Assembly: GCA_950022295.1 (NCBI GenBank)
Contig: OX465601.1
Span: forward strand, 170,131,501-170,195,500
DNA: 64,000 nt
Direction: 5' to 3'
Source: Bromus sterilis
Taxonomy: Eukaryota > Streptophyta > Magnoliopsida > Poales > Poaceae
Translations under genes and position numbers: made by a program
Shown here: one piece after another, positions 43,271-53,926 of the stretch
Numbering within the stretch: the first letter of the stretch is position 1
How the letters are laid out: each line of letters starts with the position of its first letter
Notes under the pieces: generated by a model
Seen by the model: the letters and a program-made list of their open reading frames with translations, nothing else
Databases searched by the model: none
Told to the model about the DNA's origin: nothing

Positions 43271-44824
43271 TTTAGACTAACCTATTAACTCAGTGCACCA
43301 CAGTGCCAGTTCTTCTTGCTATTTTTGTATTTCAGGTTTTCCCAATACTTAAAGTGCCCAATAAATTCCGGGAAAAATATATAAAAAAATCAGTGCGAAG
43401 GAACCTTCCGGAATCACCAAAGGAGGACCGGAGAGGGGCCACCAGGGGCCTAGGTGCCCTGGTGGCGCGCCCAAGGGGGGGGGTTGCCTGGACTCCCTGG
43501 TCCACCCCCTGGCCCCCCTTCGGCCTATATTTACACCTCTTCCCGAAACCCTCGAGGAAAGAACCGTTTTCCGCGATCTCCTCTCTGTTCCACCGCCGCC
43601 GTTTCAAGATCGGGGCTGCCAGGAGACCCTGTCCCGGAACCCTGCCGGAGGGAGGATTCATCTCCGGGAGCTTCTCCATCGCCAAGGACGCTTCCCGGAT
43701 GAGCCATGAGTAGTCACCTTGTACCATGGGTCCGTAATCAGTAGCTATGTGATGTCTTCTCTCCAATCTTGTGCTTCACTTCTTAGTCCTTGTGAGCTAC
43801 CCTACATTATCAAGGCACCTATGTAATTCTTATGCTGTTGCTATGTTGAGTTTGCTGGGATCTGATGGATTATGAGACTATGATCAGATTGTGTTGAGTA
43901 ATATATTTGGTTCTTCCCCTTTTATATTTGTGTTCTCGAGTAATTCTTGCATGTTCTCCATTGCTTTTTATTACTTTGTCCAAGTAGTAGATTGGAACTC
44001 CAAGAGGGAGCGTTATGCTTGATTGTGGGTTCATGCTCCCCGATGTCCAGCTTGAGTGACAGAAACATGATACTAGGAGATGTGTTGTTGCCACCAGGCG
44101 GAAACAACAGTGCTTGTACTTGCGGGTGCAAGGATTGTTTACTTTACGCAAAGTTATTTTAATGAAGTCGTCTGTTTCTTTGGGTTTACACTTTGGGTGG
44201 GGCTCGCAACTTAATACCTGTGAGATGTTCTGGATAGATATTTCAAGGTGGATAATTAGTAGTAGATGAAGATGGATTTTGGTCTACTTGCCTTGTCGTA
44301 CTGCCCATGCTTTTGAGGCTCTTCCTTTATTTTGTAGCATAGATAGCATTGGGTTGCGCCCGTAATCATGTTAATTGCCCAGCTGTAATTTGTTCACCTC
44401 GCATAGCAGTTTATCGTCTTTGGGAGAGAGACATCACTAGTGAACTTCATGGGACCCTGGTTCATATTTCCACTACTGTTTACACCCTCAATTTATTTCC
44501 TGTTTTACTTTCCGTTGCAGTTATTATTACCTTCCCTTTGTGTTAGATCCTTTGTAAACAGCTAGGCCGAAGGGATTGACAACCCCTCTGTACTCGTTGG
44601 GAGAAAATTTACTTGTTGTGTGTGCAGGTCCAGGTCAAGGAAGCAACTTTTGTCTTACAACGGTGCCATTGTTTCCTTGCCACCTACTTGTCGTTCTTGG
44701 AGTCCTACTGTACTGACTCAAACCTTGGTATCTTTGCCAAGGGAAATTTGCTGCTACGCTACATCTCACCTTCCACTTGGGGTAACCAACGAGGGGCGAG
44801 AGAATTATCTTCCTCACCGTATCA
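43271..44824 (+). mobile_element. 5' LTR of non-autonomous Athila-type element 4, second part
   Basis: It continues the LTR from the Helitron border to CGTATCA at 44824, with the TATA motif ctatatttac at about 43527. Together with 39425-39523 the LTR is 1653 bases, within two bases of its inverted relative at 35318-36972. ORFs inside, such as 43303-43713, are translations of LTR sequence and not genes. Confidence 0.85.
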
Positions 44825-44834
44825 GACAAATTTC

Positions 44835-44852
44835 TGGCGCTTTTGCCGGGGA
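44835..44852 (+). promoter_or_regulatory. Primer binding site of element 4, with a second copy downstream
   Basis: tggcgcttttgccgggga follows the LTR after 10 bases and matches the tRNA-Asp site with two changes. A second similar stretch (aaatttctggcgccgttccc) lies about 75 bases further, near 44908, suggesting a local duplication of the site. Confidence 0.7.
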
Positions 44853-45070
44853 CTCTGAAGAGCAACAAGTAGAAAGGTCCTGTCAACTCCCTAGCCAGAA
44901 GCAAATTTCTGGCGCCGTTCCCAGGGACTCCAGTCTACAAGATAGGGGAGTTGCAAACTATCTTTTATCTTTGATTTTTAGTCTTGTTAGTTTACCTTTC
45001 AGTTTTTTCTTTTGTGTCTTATACAAAAACCCCAAAAAAATAGTATGTCTAGTTCCTTGCTTTCCATCAA

Positions 45071-45294
45071 TGCCTAACTTCTTTGAAACCAGATCCTATT
45101 GGCATGGAGGATTCACTAAGGATCAACAAGAATATTACAAGGAACACCGCTTGTCTCAAAAGGGGATACACTTATGGAAACTAATACATCAGTTGTATGA
45201 GGGTGCTAGAAACTTGTGCTCGATATATAATATATCTTTCTGCAGGGATGAATCTTGTAGCTTTGTGAGGCATAAACACCTTTCTTTCCAATGA
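45071..45294 (+). CDS. Small unknown ORF of element 4
   Basis: A 75-codon frame beginning MPNFFETRSYWHGGFTKDQQEYY, placed where gag would start, about 220 bases after the primer binding site. It has no domain I recognise. It could be the degraded start of a Gag-like or family-specific protein continued by the ORF at 45550. The inverted copy does not preserve it clearly. Confidence 0.35.
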
Positions 45295-45549
45295 TAGTAC
45301 AATGATGATGAGACCTTAGCTTCTTATTCTAAGGTAAATTATGATTTTTATGATGTAGAGCAAACATAAGAATTTGTTGCTTTTAAGGGTGCCTATGAAA
45401 TTACTTCTCTTCTTAAAAATATTGATGATGACCCTTAAAAATCTGAGAGTCTTGATATACTTAACTATTGCTTTGAAAATTACCATGCAAATTATTATAT
45501 TATTGATCATCTTGAGAGAATCTGTCCCCCAAAGGCAGAGACTAATGTT

Positions 45550-46288
45550 TTGCAGGACTCTATGGAAGAAGAAATTGCTGAAAGTGAATGCTCCTTGGAT
45601 GAAAAAGAGGAGAGTAATGAACAAAAGGAGGAAGAATGGAGCCATCCATGTCTACCTTCTAATGAGACTAACTCTTTGACTCTTACCTTATATGAGTGTT
45701 ATGATCCTATGAATTCTTTTGAAATATCCCTTTTTGATGAAGTTGATGCCTTCTATACTTTTGGCCATGATGCCACTATGGATGATGCTTACAAAGATGA
45801 ACTTGCTATAATTCCTTATGTTAAGCATGAAATTTTTGATATTGCACCCACACTTGATTGCCCCATTATCCTTTTGAAATCTCCAACTCATATTCCGGAG
45901 AATTTTGCTTTTATCAAGGCTCAGTGTGGTGGGTTGCATTTGTCTTATGATCCTAAAAAACCGTGTTGAAAACAATACACATGTGCTTGTAGGTCATGAA
46001 CAACATGATTTATGTGATATTTATATTCTTGGTGTTGTTCATGATACTACTGAAAATTATTTTGAGAGAGGAAAGTTTGGTTGTAGAAACTTCCATGTTA
46101 CTAAAACACCTCTCTCTTTGTTGAAACTTTTGAAGTTGTTCTTGTTCCACCTTCCTATGCTTGTTGTTTTGTCCTTCTTTGATTTATTTTATTATAAGAT
46201 TCCTATGCATAGGAAGTGGGTTAGGCTTGAATGTGAGTCACATTTGTATCTTGATGATCTCTTTTGCTTCAAATTCTTATTCCTATGA
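45550..46288 (+). pseudogene. Unknown acidic protein of the non-autonomous Athila-type family, copy B
   Basis: Homologous to the minus-strand ORF at 34196-34738: shared blocks are ELAI(V/I)PYVKH(D/E)IF, CPIILLKS(P/Q)THI, GLHLSYDPK, RVENNT and HEQHDLCD. The frame breaks at about 45957 in a run of six A, where the conserved reading moves to the frame of 45905-46288. The extra C-terminal part there (LLKLLKLFLFHLPMLVV) is hydrophobic and may be read-through rather than real protein. The acidic N-terminal half is conserved in character but not in sequence. Confidence 0.5.
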
Positions 46289-47740
46289 GAGCATTTTTTT
46301 ACAATCATCATGCCTAGCTCAAAGGCATAAAAAAGCGCTTGTTGGGAGGCAACCCAATTTGTTTTTCCTTCTGTTTTTAGTGGTCTTAATGATTGTTAAT
46401 ACTTTAGAAACATCATTGTATCTTTATTTTCAAGCTTTGTGCCAAGTTTAGCCTCTGATTGCAAGAAAGTTCAAAAGTTGTGACATGCTGTCCAGAAACA
46501 GATTCTGTCTGCATGACGAAAAAATCCTCATAAATCACCAGATCATATTTTTGATCTGAATTGTTTTGACCGTATGCTCTATACAATTGTCTTTCAGGCA
46601 TCTGTTCTGAGTTTTTTGATTTGAGTTGCAGGAGTATTTCCTAAAAATTCTTTACTCTCTGTTGTTCTGTTTTTCAGAGTCCCGTTTTACCTTTTCTCAC
46701 TTTTGCAAATCTTAAGCTTGCTTTTTCTTTGCAAATTTTTTTGGGCAATCAAGAGAAACAGTAGACCTTCCTGAAAATCTTTATTTCCAGTATAGGTAAA
46801 TTATTTTGATAGGATACTAACCTCTCTAATCAGCTTATGATGAGTTATGTATGAAGGGAGTTTTCAAGTCTGCGAGGGAAGATGATGAATGAAGATCCGA
46901 GAGTGTCAAACACTCAAGCTTCGGGATGACCCCATGCACCCCCAATAAATATTCAAGGAGACACAAGTGTCTAAGTTTTGGGATTCCCCTGTGCATCCCC
47001 GTGTCCATCAACAATTATCAGTTCATCCTTCATTCCACTATATATTTATCACTTCATGCGTTATGTGCTATGCTTGGAGCGTCTTGCTCTTTACTTTTTA
47101 GTTTTCTTTAGCTTTGCTTGCTTTTCATAACAAGTTAAAACCCATCTTTCTTTGTGTGGGAGAGAAGCACGCTCCACTTTAACCTAGAACACATCATAGG
47201 ATTTTCATGCTTATCTTTGCTGCGAGTGTTCTTTATCTTTTTGTAGCTGCTGTCATGTTTAGCTCTTGTGCTTTCATGTTTATTTCTTTTCAAGAGCTTT
47301 TAATTAGTTTGTTGCTGGAACTCTCTTGAGTTTTCATGTTTATCTTGTTTTGAGAGTTAGCCTGTTGCACTGAGTTGTGTGTCTTGACTTAACGTAGGTA
47401 ATTGAGGTTGCTATTCAATTGTAGTAGTAACTTGCAATAGTTTTGAGGTATTTTTTTGAGTAATGTTTGAACTTTTGGTGTTAAGAGCTCTAGACTATTA
47501 GTGATAGATGTCGTATTTTGGGAAATTCATGTTTATTTTAGAAAAACTACAAAAACTAGTGAGAACTCTAGCTACTAGATGGATCACTAATCTCTGGAGG
47601 GATCAGATATTAGAGTACACTCACGTACCATGAGTCGAGGATGCGCAAGGATAACGAAACCCCCATACACTCCTCCTCGAGGTACTTGTCTCTTTGTGAA
47701 CCTCCTGATTTGATTGAGAGTTACCGATAATAAGTGCATG

Positions 47741-47945
47741 CACTACTAGGATAATGGCCTCTAGCCGCGCGGGGTCCCCGCGATGTAGATAACGCGCTGC
47801 TGCTAACTTCCATCTACAGCGCGGGGTACCCGCGCTGTAGATAATCTGTAGTTAGCAGCACACCTCCTGGCACCCGCGTTGTGGGTGTGTATGTCCATTT
47901 GCAGCGCATCTTCCAAACCCGTGCTGTAAGTGCTAATTTTTAGTT
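47741..47945. repeat. CACTA terminus with subterminal repeats
   Basis: After cactactagg there are palindromic units of the type ctacagcgcgggg / cccgcgctgtag (47813-47844) and variants with cgcgatgtagat and cccgtgctgtaag. Such subterminal repeats are binding sites for the accessory transposase in CACTA elements. The same motif recurs at 53458-53565. Confidence 0.75.
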
Positions 47946-48210
47946 CAGGCTAGCGACACTGCTACTAGTCTTAAGACCCGCGCTTCTGATATTTTCATAT
48001 TTTTTAACTGTTTTATCCTGATTATTTTCTTTGTATTTATACAGTTATTTATATATTTCCGCATATAAAGTAACATCACACAAGTAGCAGCACACACATT
48101 GGTTGTGATTCAACATAATACAATTATCAACATAGTGAGCAACACATCAATCATGAAATATACAAGTCTCGAATACAATTCATACATGCATGTTTCACGA
48201 TGGATCGAAA
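47946..48210. other. AT-rich terminal spacer of the CACTA element
   Basis: Noncoding AT-rich sequence between the subterminal repeats and the stop of the small gene at 48211. No polyadenylation signal is clearly assignable and no gene is supported. Confidence 0.5.
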
Positions 48211-48468
48211 CTACAATATTTTTCTATACAAGACAAAACCCATCGCAATAAAAAAGAAAGCAAATAGGAGGTAGTATTTAAGCCCGTTTTTATTAATCTC
48301 TACATCTAGTACCGTGAACTTCAAGTAGCTAGCTTCGGCCTCGCTTTTGCTTTGGAACCCTTTGTAGCTGCTACCTCGGAAGCGGTTGACTTGAGCATGA
48401 CACTCTAACCACTCATCGTATACTCCCGGACGCCTCCCAATGTACACGGCATACCACTTCTTCTTCAT
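48211..48468 (-). CDS. Small protein with an RNase H1 hybrid-binding (Cauli_VI) domain
   Basis: On the minus strand an ATG at 48468 opens a frame whose first about 48 residues match the N-terminal hybrid-binding domain of RNase H1: KWYAVYIGRRPGVYDEW, then the conserved Cys, V-x-x-(F)-x-G, SYKGF and SEAEASY. This fold binds RNA:DNA hybrids or dsRNA. No RNase H catalytic domain follows; the tail ends in a hydrophobic stretch (YYLLFAFFFIAMGFVLY) that may be a membrane tail or intron read-through. A splice acceptor (tgacatatag) four bases before the ATG suggests an upstream exon. It lies 240 bases downstream of the second CACTA gene. The domain call is firm; the gene model is not. Confidence 0.65.
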   Translation of the reverse strand: MKKKWYAVYIGRRPGVYDEWLECHAQVNRFRGSSYKGFQSKSEAEASYLKFTVLDVEINKNGLKYYLLFAFFFIAMGFVLYRKIL

Positions 48469-48710
48469 CGATCTATATGTCAAAAAAAACTCAAAATATA
48501 TCGATGATATAATATAACAAAGCAACATGAATAAAAGAGTTAAAATGTTATCAAATACAAGCGACCACATAGTAAAACATAACAAAGTTCATCGTACCCA
48601 AACTAGAGCGCTACACAAGTTTAAAATAACCGATTACATCACAAAGTTCATCGTCGAGAAATTCAACGTTTCGCTCTACACAAAAGAGTCAATCTCTTCA
48701 TCGTCAATCA

Positions 48711-49988
48711 TCACTTTAGAATATCGGGAAGGACGAAACCTAGCTCTGTGAAAGGCATCGGGTCTTCACCCTGCCACATCAACCTAGTGTCGACGGATTC
48801 ACGGGACTGTGGCCCCTCGTAGAACATGCCATCCTTCTTGACGACATGTTTCATGATGATCGTCGCGAGCAAATGTTTGATGCGGTAGAATTCAAGTCTG
48901 AGAGCATCATCCTTCGTGCTTGCTAGGTTATTAGCCCAGTCGATGACATGTCTATCGGATCCAATTTTCATTCTAAGACTTTATTGATCCCTTTTGAACT
49001 CATTCATATGATGGATGACATAGAATTCATCCTTCTCACTTGTTGTCGTTTGCTGGAGGCAGCAGAAGTTAGTATTATGGCCGAAACATGCAACACCTTG
49101 TTTCTTTTTGTGGCACCTGATGTAGCCACCCGATTTTCCGAAGGTGAAGAGAGCTCTATCGATAACTTTTTTGATGTTGGTATAGTCTTTCTTCGTCTTG
49201 TTCTTGGTTGACTCCATATAGAATGCCTGAGATACTTGCGTCCATAATACGATAAGGATGCAATGCTCACTACATAAAAATAAGTTAACTAAAAATTAGC
49301 ATCCATATGCGTACGTGTGAAGTAATAGTTGGATGCGTTAATAAAGTGTCTTACGAATCACTTACATGGGATGATACGGCACAAGAATAATCTCCTTGTC
49401 CTTATTGTCCAGCATGAATTTTGTGATAAGCTCCCTTGCATTCCTTGTCCCCCAGATTCAAGAAACTCTCAGACATGTAGTATGGGTCCGTTACCGCTAT
49501 TTGTGAAGTTCCTCCTTCTTCACCAGATAGTTCAGATGTAGCGCATAAAGGCGGACGAAGGTAAAATCGACCCGTCTCATGTGTAACATCTCGAAGATGT
49601 AATGAAACCGAAGAAAGATCAATTCAACGACGCTAATATGGTTGAATTCTAAGCCTAAGGGCACCTTAGCCGCGTAAAGCAGGTATCCTGCTGTGCCAGT
49701 AGGGGCTCGAAGAAGATTTAGCTCCGTAGACAAGACATGGTCATGCAGTCTCCTAATCTCCGGCGTTAAGCCCTTGAGTGCATTCGGCGGTAGCATCGGC
49801 CTACCCGCTATATGGAGCACCGGCGCATCACGAACCGGTAAACTGTCGTTAACCCGGGTCACCGGTGGCGGCTGGCTCATGGAAGCAGCATTACCGCCTT
49901 TGTTCCCTCTCTTCCTATGCTTTGTCTTGTTCTTTGTCGCAGGCGCAGGTTTTATTTTAGCAAAACCCGCACGGATGCCCGTTAGCAT
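48711..49988 (-). pseudogene. 3' part of the second CACTA gene: Ulp1-like domain
   Basis: Minus-strand exons encode a domain with the layout of C48 (Ulp1/SENP) peptidases found in plant CACTA second ORFs. 49988-49497 holds a basic start, the VRLYALHLNYLVKKEELHK segment and then DPYYMSESF. An intron with a gtaagt donor near 49349 and an acceptor near 49267 leads to EHCILIVLWTQV (the histidine region), YMESTKNKTKKDYTNIKKV, FGHNTNFCCLQQ, and DEFYVIHHM. The canonical nucleophile motif C-G-(F/Y)-(Y)-V reads K-D-E-F-Y-V here (49017-49037), and the Asp after the His strand appears as Glu. It therefore looks like a non-catalytic relative. The gene ends ELGFVLPDILK at 48711. Confidence 0.6.
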
Positions 49989-52330
49989 TGAGTTCGGGCT
50001 TAGTATGTTTGGTGGATGCTCGGTTGCTTTTCCTGGGCATCAGGAGGCATGTCCTCCAGCAGGGAGTATTTTCCGAACAAAGACTTCTTGAACTGAAGGC
50101 TAGCATGTTACTTTTTGGTTTGGTCGGGCATTTCGTGCATTTCATCAAGATCCATATCCTCAAGGTTGAGCTCAAATTCATCATTAGGTTGAGCGTCATC
50201 ATAGGAATGGTTGAGGTTGAGGTATTGGTCAGGGTTCACATCCTCCATCTTATCAGGTGATGGATCAAGGGGGCGGCATGATGAGCCACCGGGACTGTTG
50301 AACCTCCTTCACGTCCGCTTCCATGACCGCCCAAGCCAAAGGATGGGAACTGCATAGGTGGAGTAAAAGTGGCATTACCTTGGGTCGGCGTCGCACCGGT
50401 AGGCTCCGCGCGGATAAGCACCTTCGGCCACAATATCACCCAACCATTGGATACTCCAAGCTCGTCCGTTCGTACTTCTCCCGTACCAGGAATGGGAAGA
50501 GGCAACTTAGTGTACTCGTTTGATAGCAAACGAGACACCATAACTTTGAAGACGTCGCGTACCAGGCATGGCAGCGTGGTGGAAGACCCGATCCGATGGA
50601 TTCATGAGTGAAGCCTTCGCAGCATCCACTACCTGGTCGTCGATGTTCAATAGGAGGGTGCATGGAGTATCGATGCCCTGTGAAGACATGTGCGGCGTCA
50701 GAGATCAAATGTCAAAGAAATGGAAGATAGAATATGTTGATGAGCGCGAGACGCCTAGTTACCTTGATATCTTCGAGCTCAGCGAATGGGGAAGGCCCGC
50801 GGGGCATGCCAGAGCCGCAGGAGGGGCTGCTATGAGCGACAGTGGATGGTGCGACGAGTTCGTGCCCGGTTTCATGTGCGGCTGCGAAGCCGGTGTTCGC
50901 CGAGTTACTCCCGATGAAGCTATGAAGGGGAAAATGATCCGCGTTGGGATTTTCTTTCGTCCACTTCTGCATAGCTGGCATCAAGGCATAAAAATGAGAT
51001 TTAAGCTCTTCCTTGGCCTGTTCTCTCGCTGCAACTACGGCTGCCGCGACCGCGTTAGCCTTGTTCTGATCCGCCTCAGCCTTGGCCTCTTCTCTTGCCT
51101 TCCGCGTGGCTTCCTCGACCGCCTTGTGCACAACGTCAAGGGTCACTGTGTTGAGCCTTCTTCCCTGCTTACGTGTCTCCTTATCCTCCTTGTAGTAGTA
51201 GTTCCAGGAGACCCCGACTCCGGCGCCGACTACACGTCCATACTCCGGCGGGTCGTGCAAGGGCTTTCCCTTCACTTTCTTCAACGCCTGGTTGAAAGTG
51301 GTGTCCCACGCGTGCTTCATCGTATGAGACGATGACTCGCTTTCTGAAGCAAGCCGTATACGCTCCCTCTACAAAAATATCGACGTGAACCGTTAGCGAC
51401 TTGATCATTAGAAGCTAATTAAGGTGGTAAATAAAAAATTTACCATTTATTTCATGGCATTCAGCGTCGGGGTGTCCGCGATCCATTCCTCGGTTACTAG
51501 TTCTCTTGTGTACAGGGCCCTAAAGTAGTCACGTGCGAGCGGATCCTCGAACTCCTCCCAGGGGTCTGGCTCCCGCGGACCTTCTGGACGTGACGCGTCC
51601 TCCTTATCCCACACTCGCCTCTTCCCTGTGTAACCACGGCTTCCAAGGCGTGGGACCCCGACGTTCATCTTTTGAAGACCCTTGAAATATTCCGACCTCG
51701 CATGGGTTTCAGGGTCTTCGCAATGAGCCTTGAATTTTTTGTAGTCTGCTTCCATTATAGACGGAAAGTGAATCTTAAACGTCACGTACGATGAACCTTC
51801 TTTAGCAATCTCTACTTTCACCATATGTTTCCAGTTGCTCAAGGCTTTGCTACACTTCTTGAGGGCTTTTGCATTTATCCCACGCATATTATCATCTTTC
51901 CACAGAAGGACTGCTTCATTCCGGCCGGGGAACTTGAATCTCTCATGAATCTTTTCTAGGAGGTGGTTCTCCAAAGCTCCTCCGGGTACCTCTCAAATGT
52001 TTTTTGATTGATATTGACACTCTCACGAAGGATGCACGCCAAGTCGTTGCCGTAGAATCCCGACACCTCCGGCGGACTTATAATGTCTTAGTTGCCAGGG
52101 TGCACCTGGTGGACATCAAGTCTTCCGACGCCGAGCTTGTTTGGGGGCCGGGGTTTCTGCTTCCTCTTGTTCCTACCACCATCCGTGGTCTGGTTGGCAC
52201 CATCCGTGGTCTCGTTGGCACCATCCATGGGCTTGTTGGCACCATCTGTGTCGGTGGTCTTGGTGTTGCCCCCCTCTGTGTTGTCGCTGTCAGCAGCACG
52301 CTCTGTGATGCGAAGGGGTTGCTAGGCCTG
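49989..52330 (-). pseudogene. 5' part of the second CACTA gene: Transposase_24-like and coiled coil
   Basis: On the minus strand the coding region begins near 52330 with Thr/Asp/Asn repeats. It then gives VSGFYGNDLACILRESVNINQKTFERYPEELW and, at 51974-51447, KFPGRNEAVLLWKDDNMRGINAKALKKCSKALSNWKHMVK; the block to ARSEYFKGLQKMNVG resembles the plant 'transposase Ptta/En/Spm' domain (PF03004). 51320-50712 is an Ala/Glu/Lys-rich coiled coil (AVEEATRKAREEAKAEADQNKANAVA). Further exons at 50541-50236 and 50202-49990 link it to the Ulp1-like part. In-frame stops near 52110 and 50110 show decay. By position and domain it is the accessory (TNPA/TNPD-type) protein that would bind the subterminal repeats. 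Confidence 0.65.
52180..52251 (-). repeat. 24-bp coding repeat (DGANxxTD)n
   Basis: Three tandem 24-base units (ggcaccatccgtggtctggtt and variants) encode DGANETTD or DGANQTTD on the minus strand, near the N-terminus of the second CACTA gene. Confidence 0.85.
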
Positions 52331-52481
52331 CGGTCCGGAGTCCTGACTAGTTATTATATAGTCGAAAAATGCTTGAGGCGGCTATTCGGGTTGCTTCATA
52401 GGGCCGGCTTTGTCGTCATTAGCCATGTTTCCTATAGGATTCAATTTAATTTTAGGAAAAATGATAAAGTAATAATAAAAA

Positions 52482-52680
52482 TGGCCTATGTTTTGTCGGA
52501 AGGTCGTTTAATTCCCATTGCGGCAAATCCCAGGCACTCGCTATGTCCTACTTTTCTAGAACAAGTCATGCCGAAATCCACGAAATTTGTTGGCATGACC
52601 TTTGCTAAAAAATGGACATAGCGAGTGCCTGGAATTTGCCGAAACAGTAATGAATCAACATTCCGGCAAAACATAGGCCA
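52482..52680. other. 199-base imperfect hairpin in the CACTA intron
   Basis: The arms 52482-52577 and 52582-52680 are inverted copies at roughly 75-80 percent identity around a 4-base loop (ccac). The blocks ggcctatgttttg, cggcaaat, ccaggcactcgctatgtcc and catgcc occur in both arms in mirrored order. It lies between the leader exon (53146) and the coding start (52330) of the second gene, apparently in an intron. A single arm of the same family recurs at 57467-57512 next to the transposase gene. It may be a foldback or microRNA-precursor-like structure. Confidence 0.7.
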
Positions 52681-53145
52681 CTCGGATTCTTGCAAAACAT
52701 TTTGTATAGGCACAATAGCCACAGCACAATGATGTTGCTCCTCATTTTGTAAAGAAAAATATTATGTTGCTCCTCATTTGGTATTAACAAATAAGAACAT
52801 ATACATAAACTGAAGCATATATAGCACAAAAGAACTTGTTTTCTATATAACAAAAAAAAATGAAGCAAATATTATGTTTTCTATGGACAGATGCTATATA
52901 TGTTTGATCTTTGCCCTAATTTTCTTAATTAAAATGCAAAGTACAAATTTTAATTGCTAATTCAATATAGCAGTGAACAAATTTTCTAGTAAGAACAGAT
53001 GTTGCACTAATTCAATAGATGCTAATTCAATCACCCATTTTATATGGCTAACAACTAACAAATTGTTTTCTAATTTGCTAATTCAATCACCAATTTTATA
53101 TGAATAAAACTAACAATTTGAGAGGGGGGGAGGAGAGGATCTTAC

Positions 53146-53570
53146 CTCAGGCGGCGGGGCGAGTAGAGCGGTGCGGTAGCCGGCAGTGCGGTGGCCGGCA
53201 ACGGCGACGCCCTAGGGTTGGCGGCGGCGACGCCCTAGGGTTGCTAGCGGCCGCCGACGATGGCGAGGAGGAGCGGCGTCGAGGGGCGATGGCGATGGTG
53301 AGGAGGAGCGGTGTCGAGGGGGCGACGGCGAGGAGGAGCGGCGTCGACGAGGCGACGACGACGATGAGGCGACGGCGACGAAGACGATGGTGTGTGAGTG
53401 AGAGTGGTGTGATTGAGTGCGGGCAGGAGCGGAAAGTTGTTTGTACCGGTACAACATTGTTTGCAGCGCGGGCTTGACACTCCGCGTTCTAGATGTTAAC
53501 CATCTAAAGCGCGGGCATAGCAAACCATCTACAGCGCGGCGAAGGGTACCCCGCGCTGTAGATCATGTTT
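53146..53570 (-). promoter_or_regulatory. Promoter and leader exon of the second CACTA gene with subterminal-type repeats
   Basis: Bases 53458-53565 carry gcgcggg units and a palindrome (ctacagcgcgg ... ccgcgctgtag) like the terminus at 47741-47945. Reading down the minus strand, a C-rich leader with tcgtcgccgtcgcc repeats runs to 53146, where ctgag|gtaag is a strong splice donor. This looks like a first exon driven from a repeat-bound promoter. A repeated block ccctagggcgtcgccgcc lies at 53205-53245. Transcription is inferred. Confidence 0.5.
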
Positions 53571-53926
53571 TATTAATTTATTTATTTTTTTGTAATTAAG
53601 GTTATGGTTAAGTTTTAGTGTTATTAGGGTTAGGGGTTGGATTAGGAGGTTAGTGTTATTAGAATTAGGTTTTAATTTTGGTTTTTTACTCTATTTTTTC
53701 AATTAAGGTTATGGTTAAGTTTTATTGTCGACATCAATGACGGGAACAACGAGGGAGGAGGGCGGCGACGACGAGGCGACAGCGAGGAGGAGCGAGGGGG
53801 TACAATTAATATTACATCATATAATAATAAGTGTTTAGACAATGCGATACAATTAATATTAAATTATATAATAATAAGTGTTTATACAAAAAACTTTTCC
53901 GGTATTGATAGTTTGTCCCGAGATGA
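53571..53926. other. Intergenic region between the two CACTA genes
   Basis: AT-rich sequence with ggttatggttaagtttta twice (53600 and 53707) and a second short copy of the GC-rich ggcgacgacgaggcgac block at 53763. It probably contains the 3' untranslated region of the transposase gene. No gene is supported. Confidence 0.5.
53801..53891. repeat. 47-bp tandem duplication
   Basis: tacaattaatatta starts at 53801 and again at 53848; both units end with taataataagtgttta. It lies between the end of the transposase gene and the promoter region of the second gene. Confidence 0.85.

Larger units (their letters stand above)
44853..47740 (+). mobile_element. Internal region of non-autonomous Athila-type element 4
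   Basis: Mirror image of 32456-35317. It contains two weak ORFs (listed separately) and no gag or pol. After about 46300 it is noncoding, with gcatcccc/ccccaagctt-like direct repeats near 46910-47010. It ends at 47740, where a CACTA element begins; the continuation is seen in the inverted copy at 32461-32530. Confidence 0.75.
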
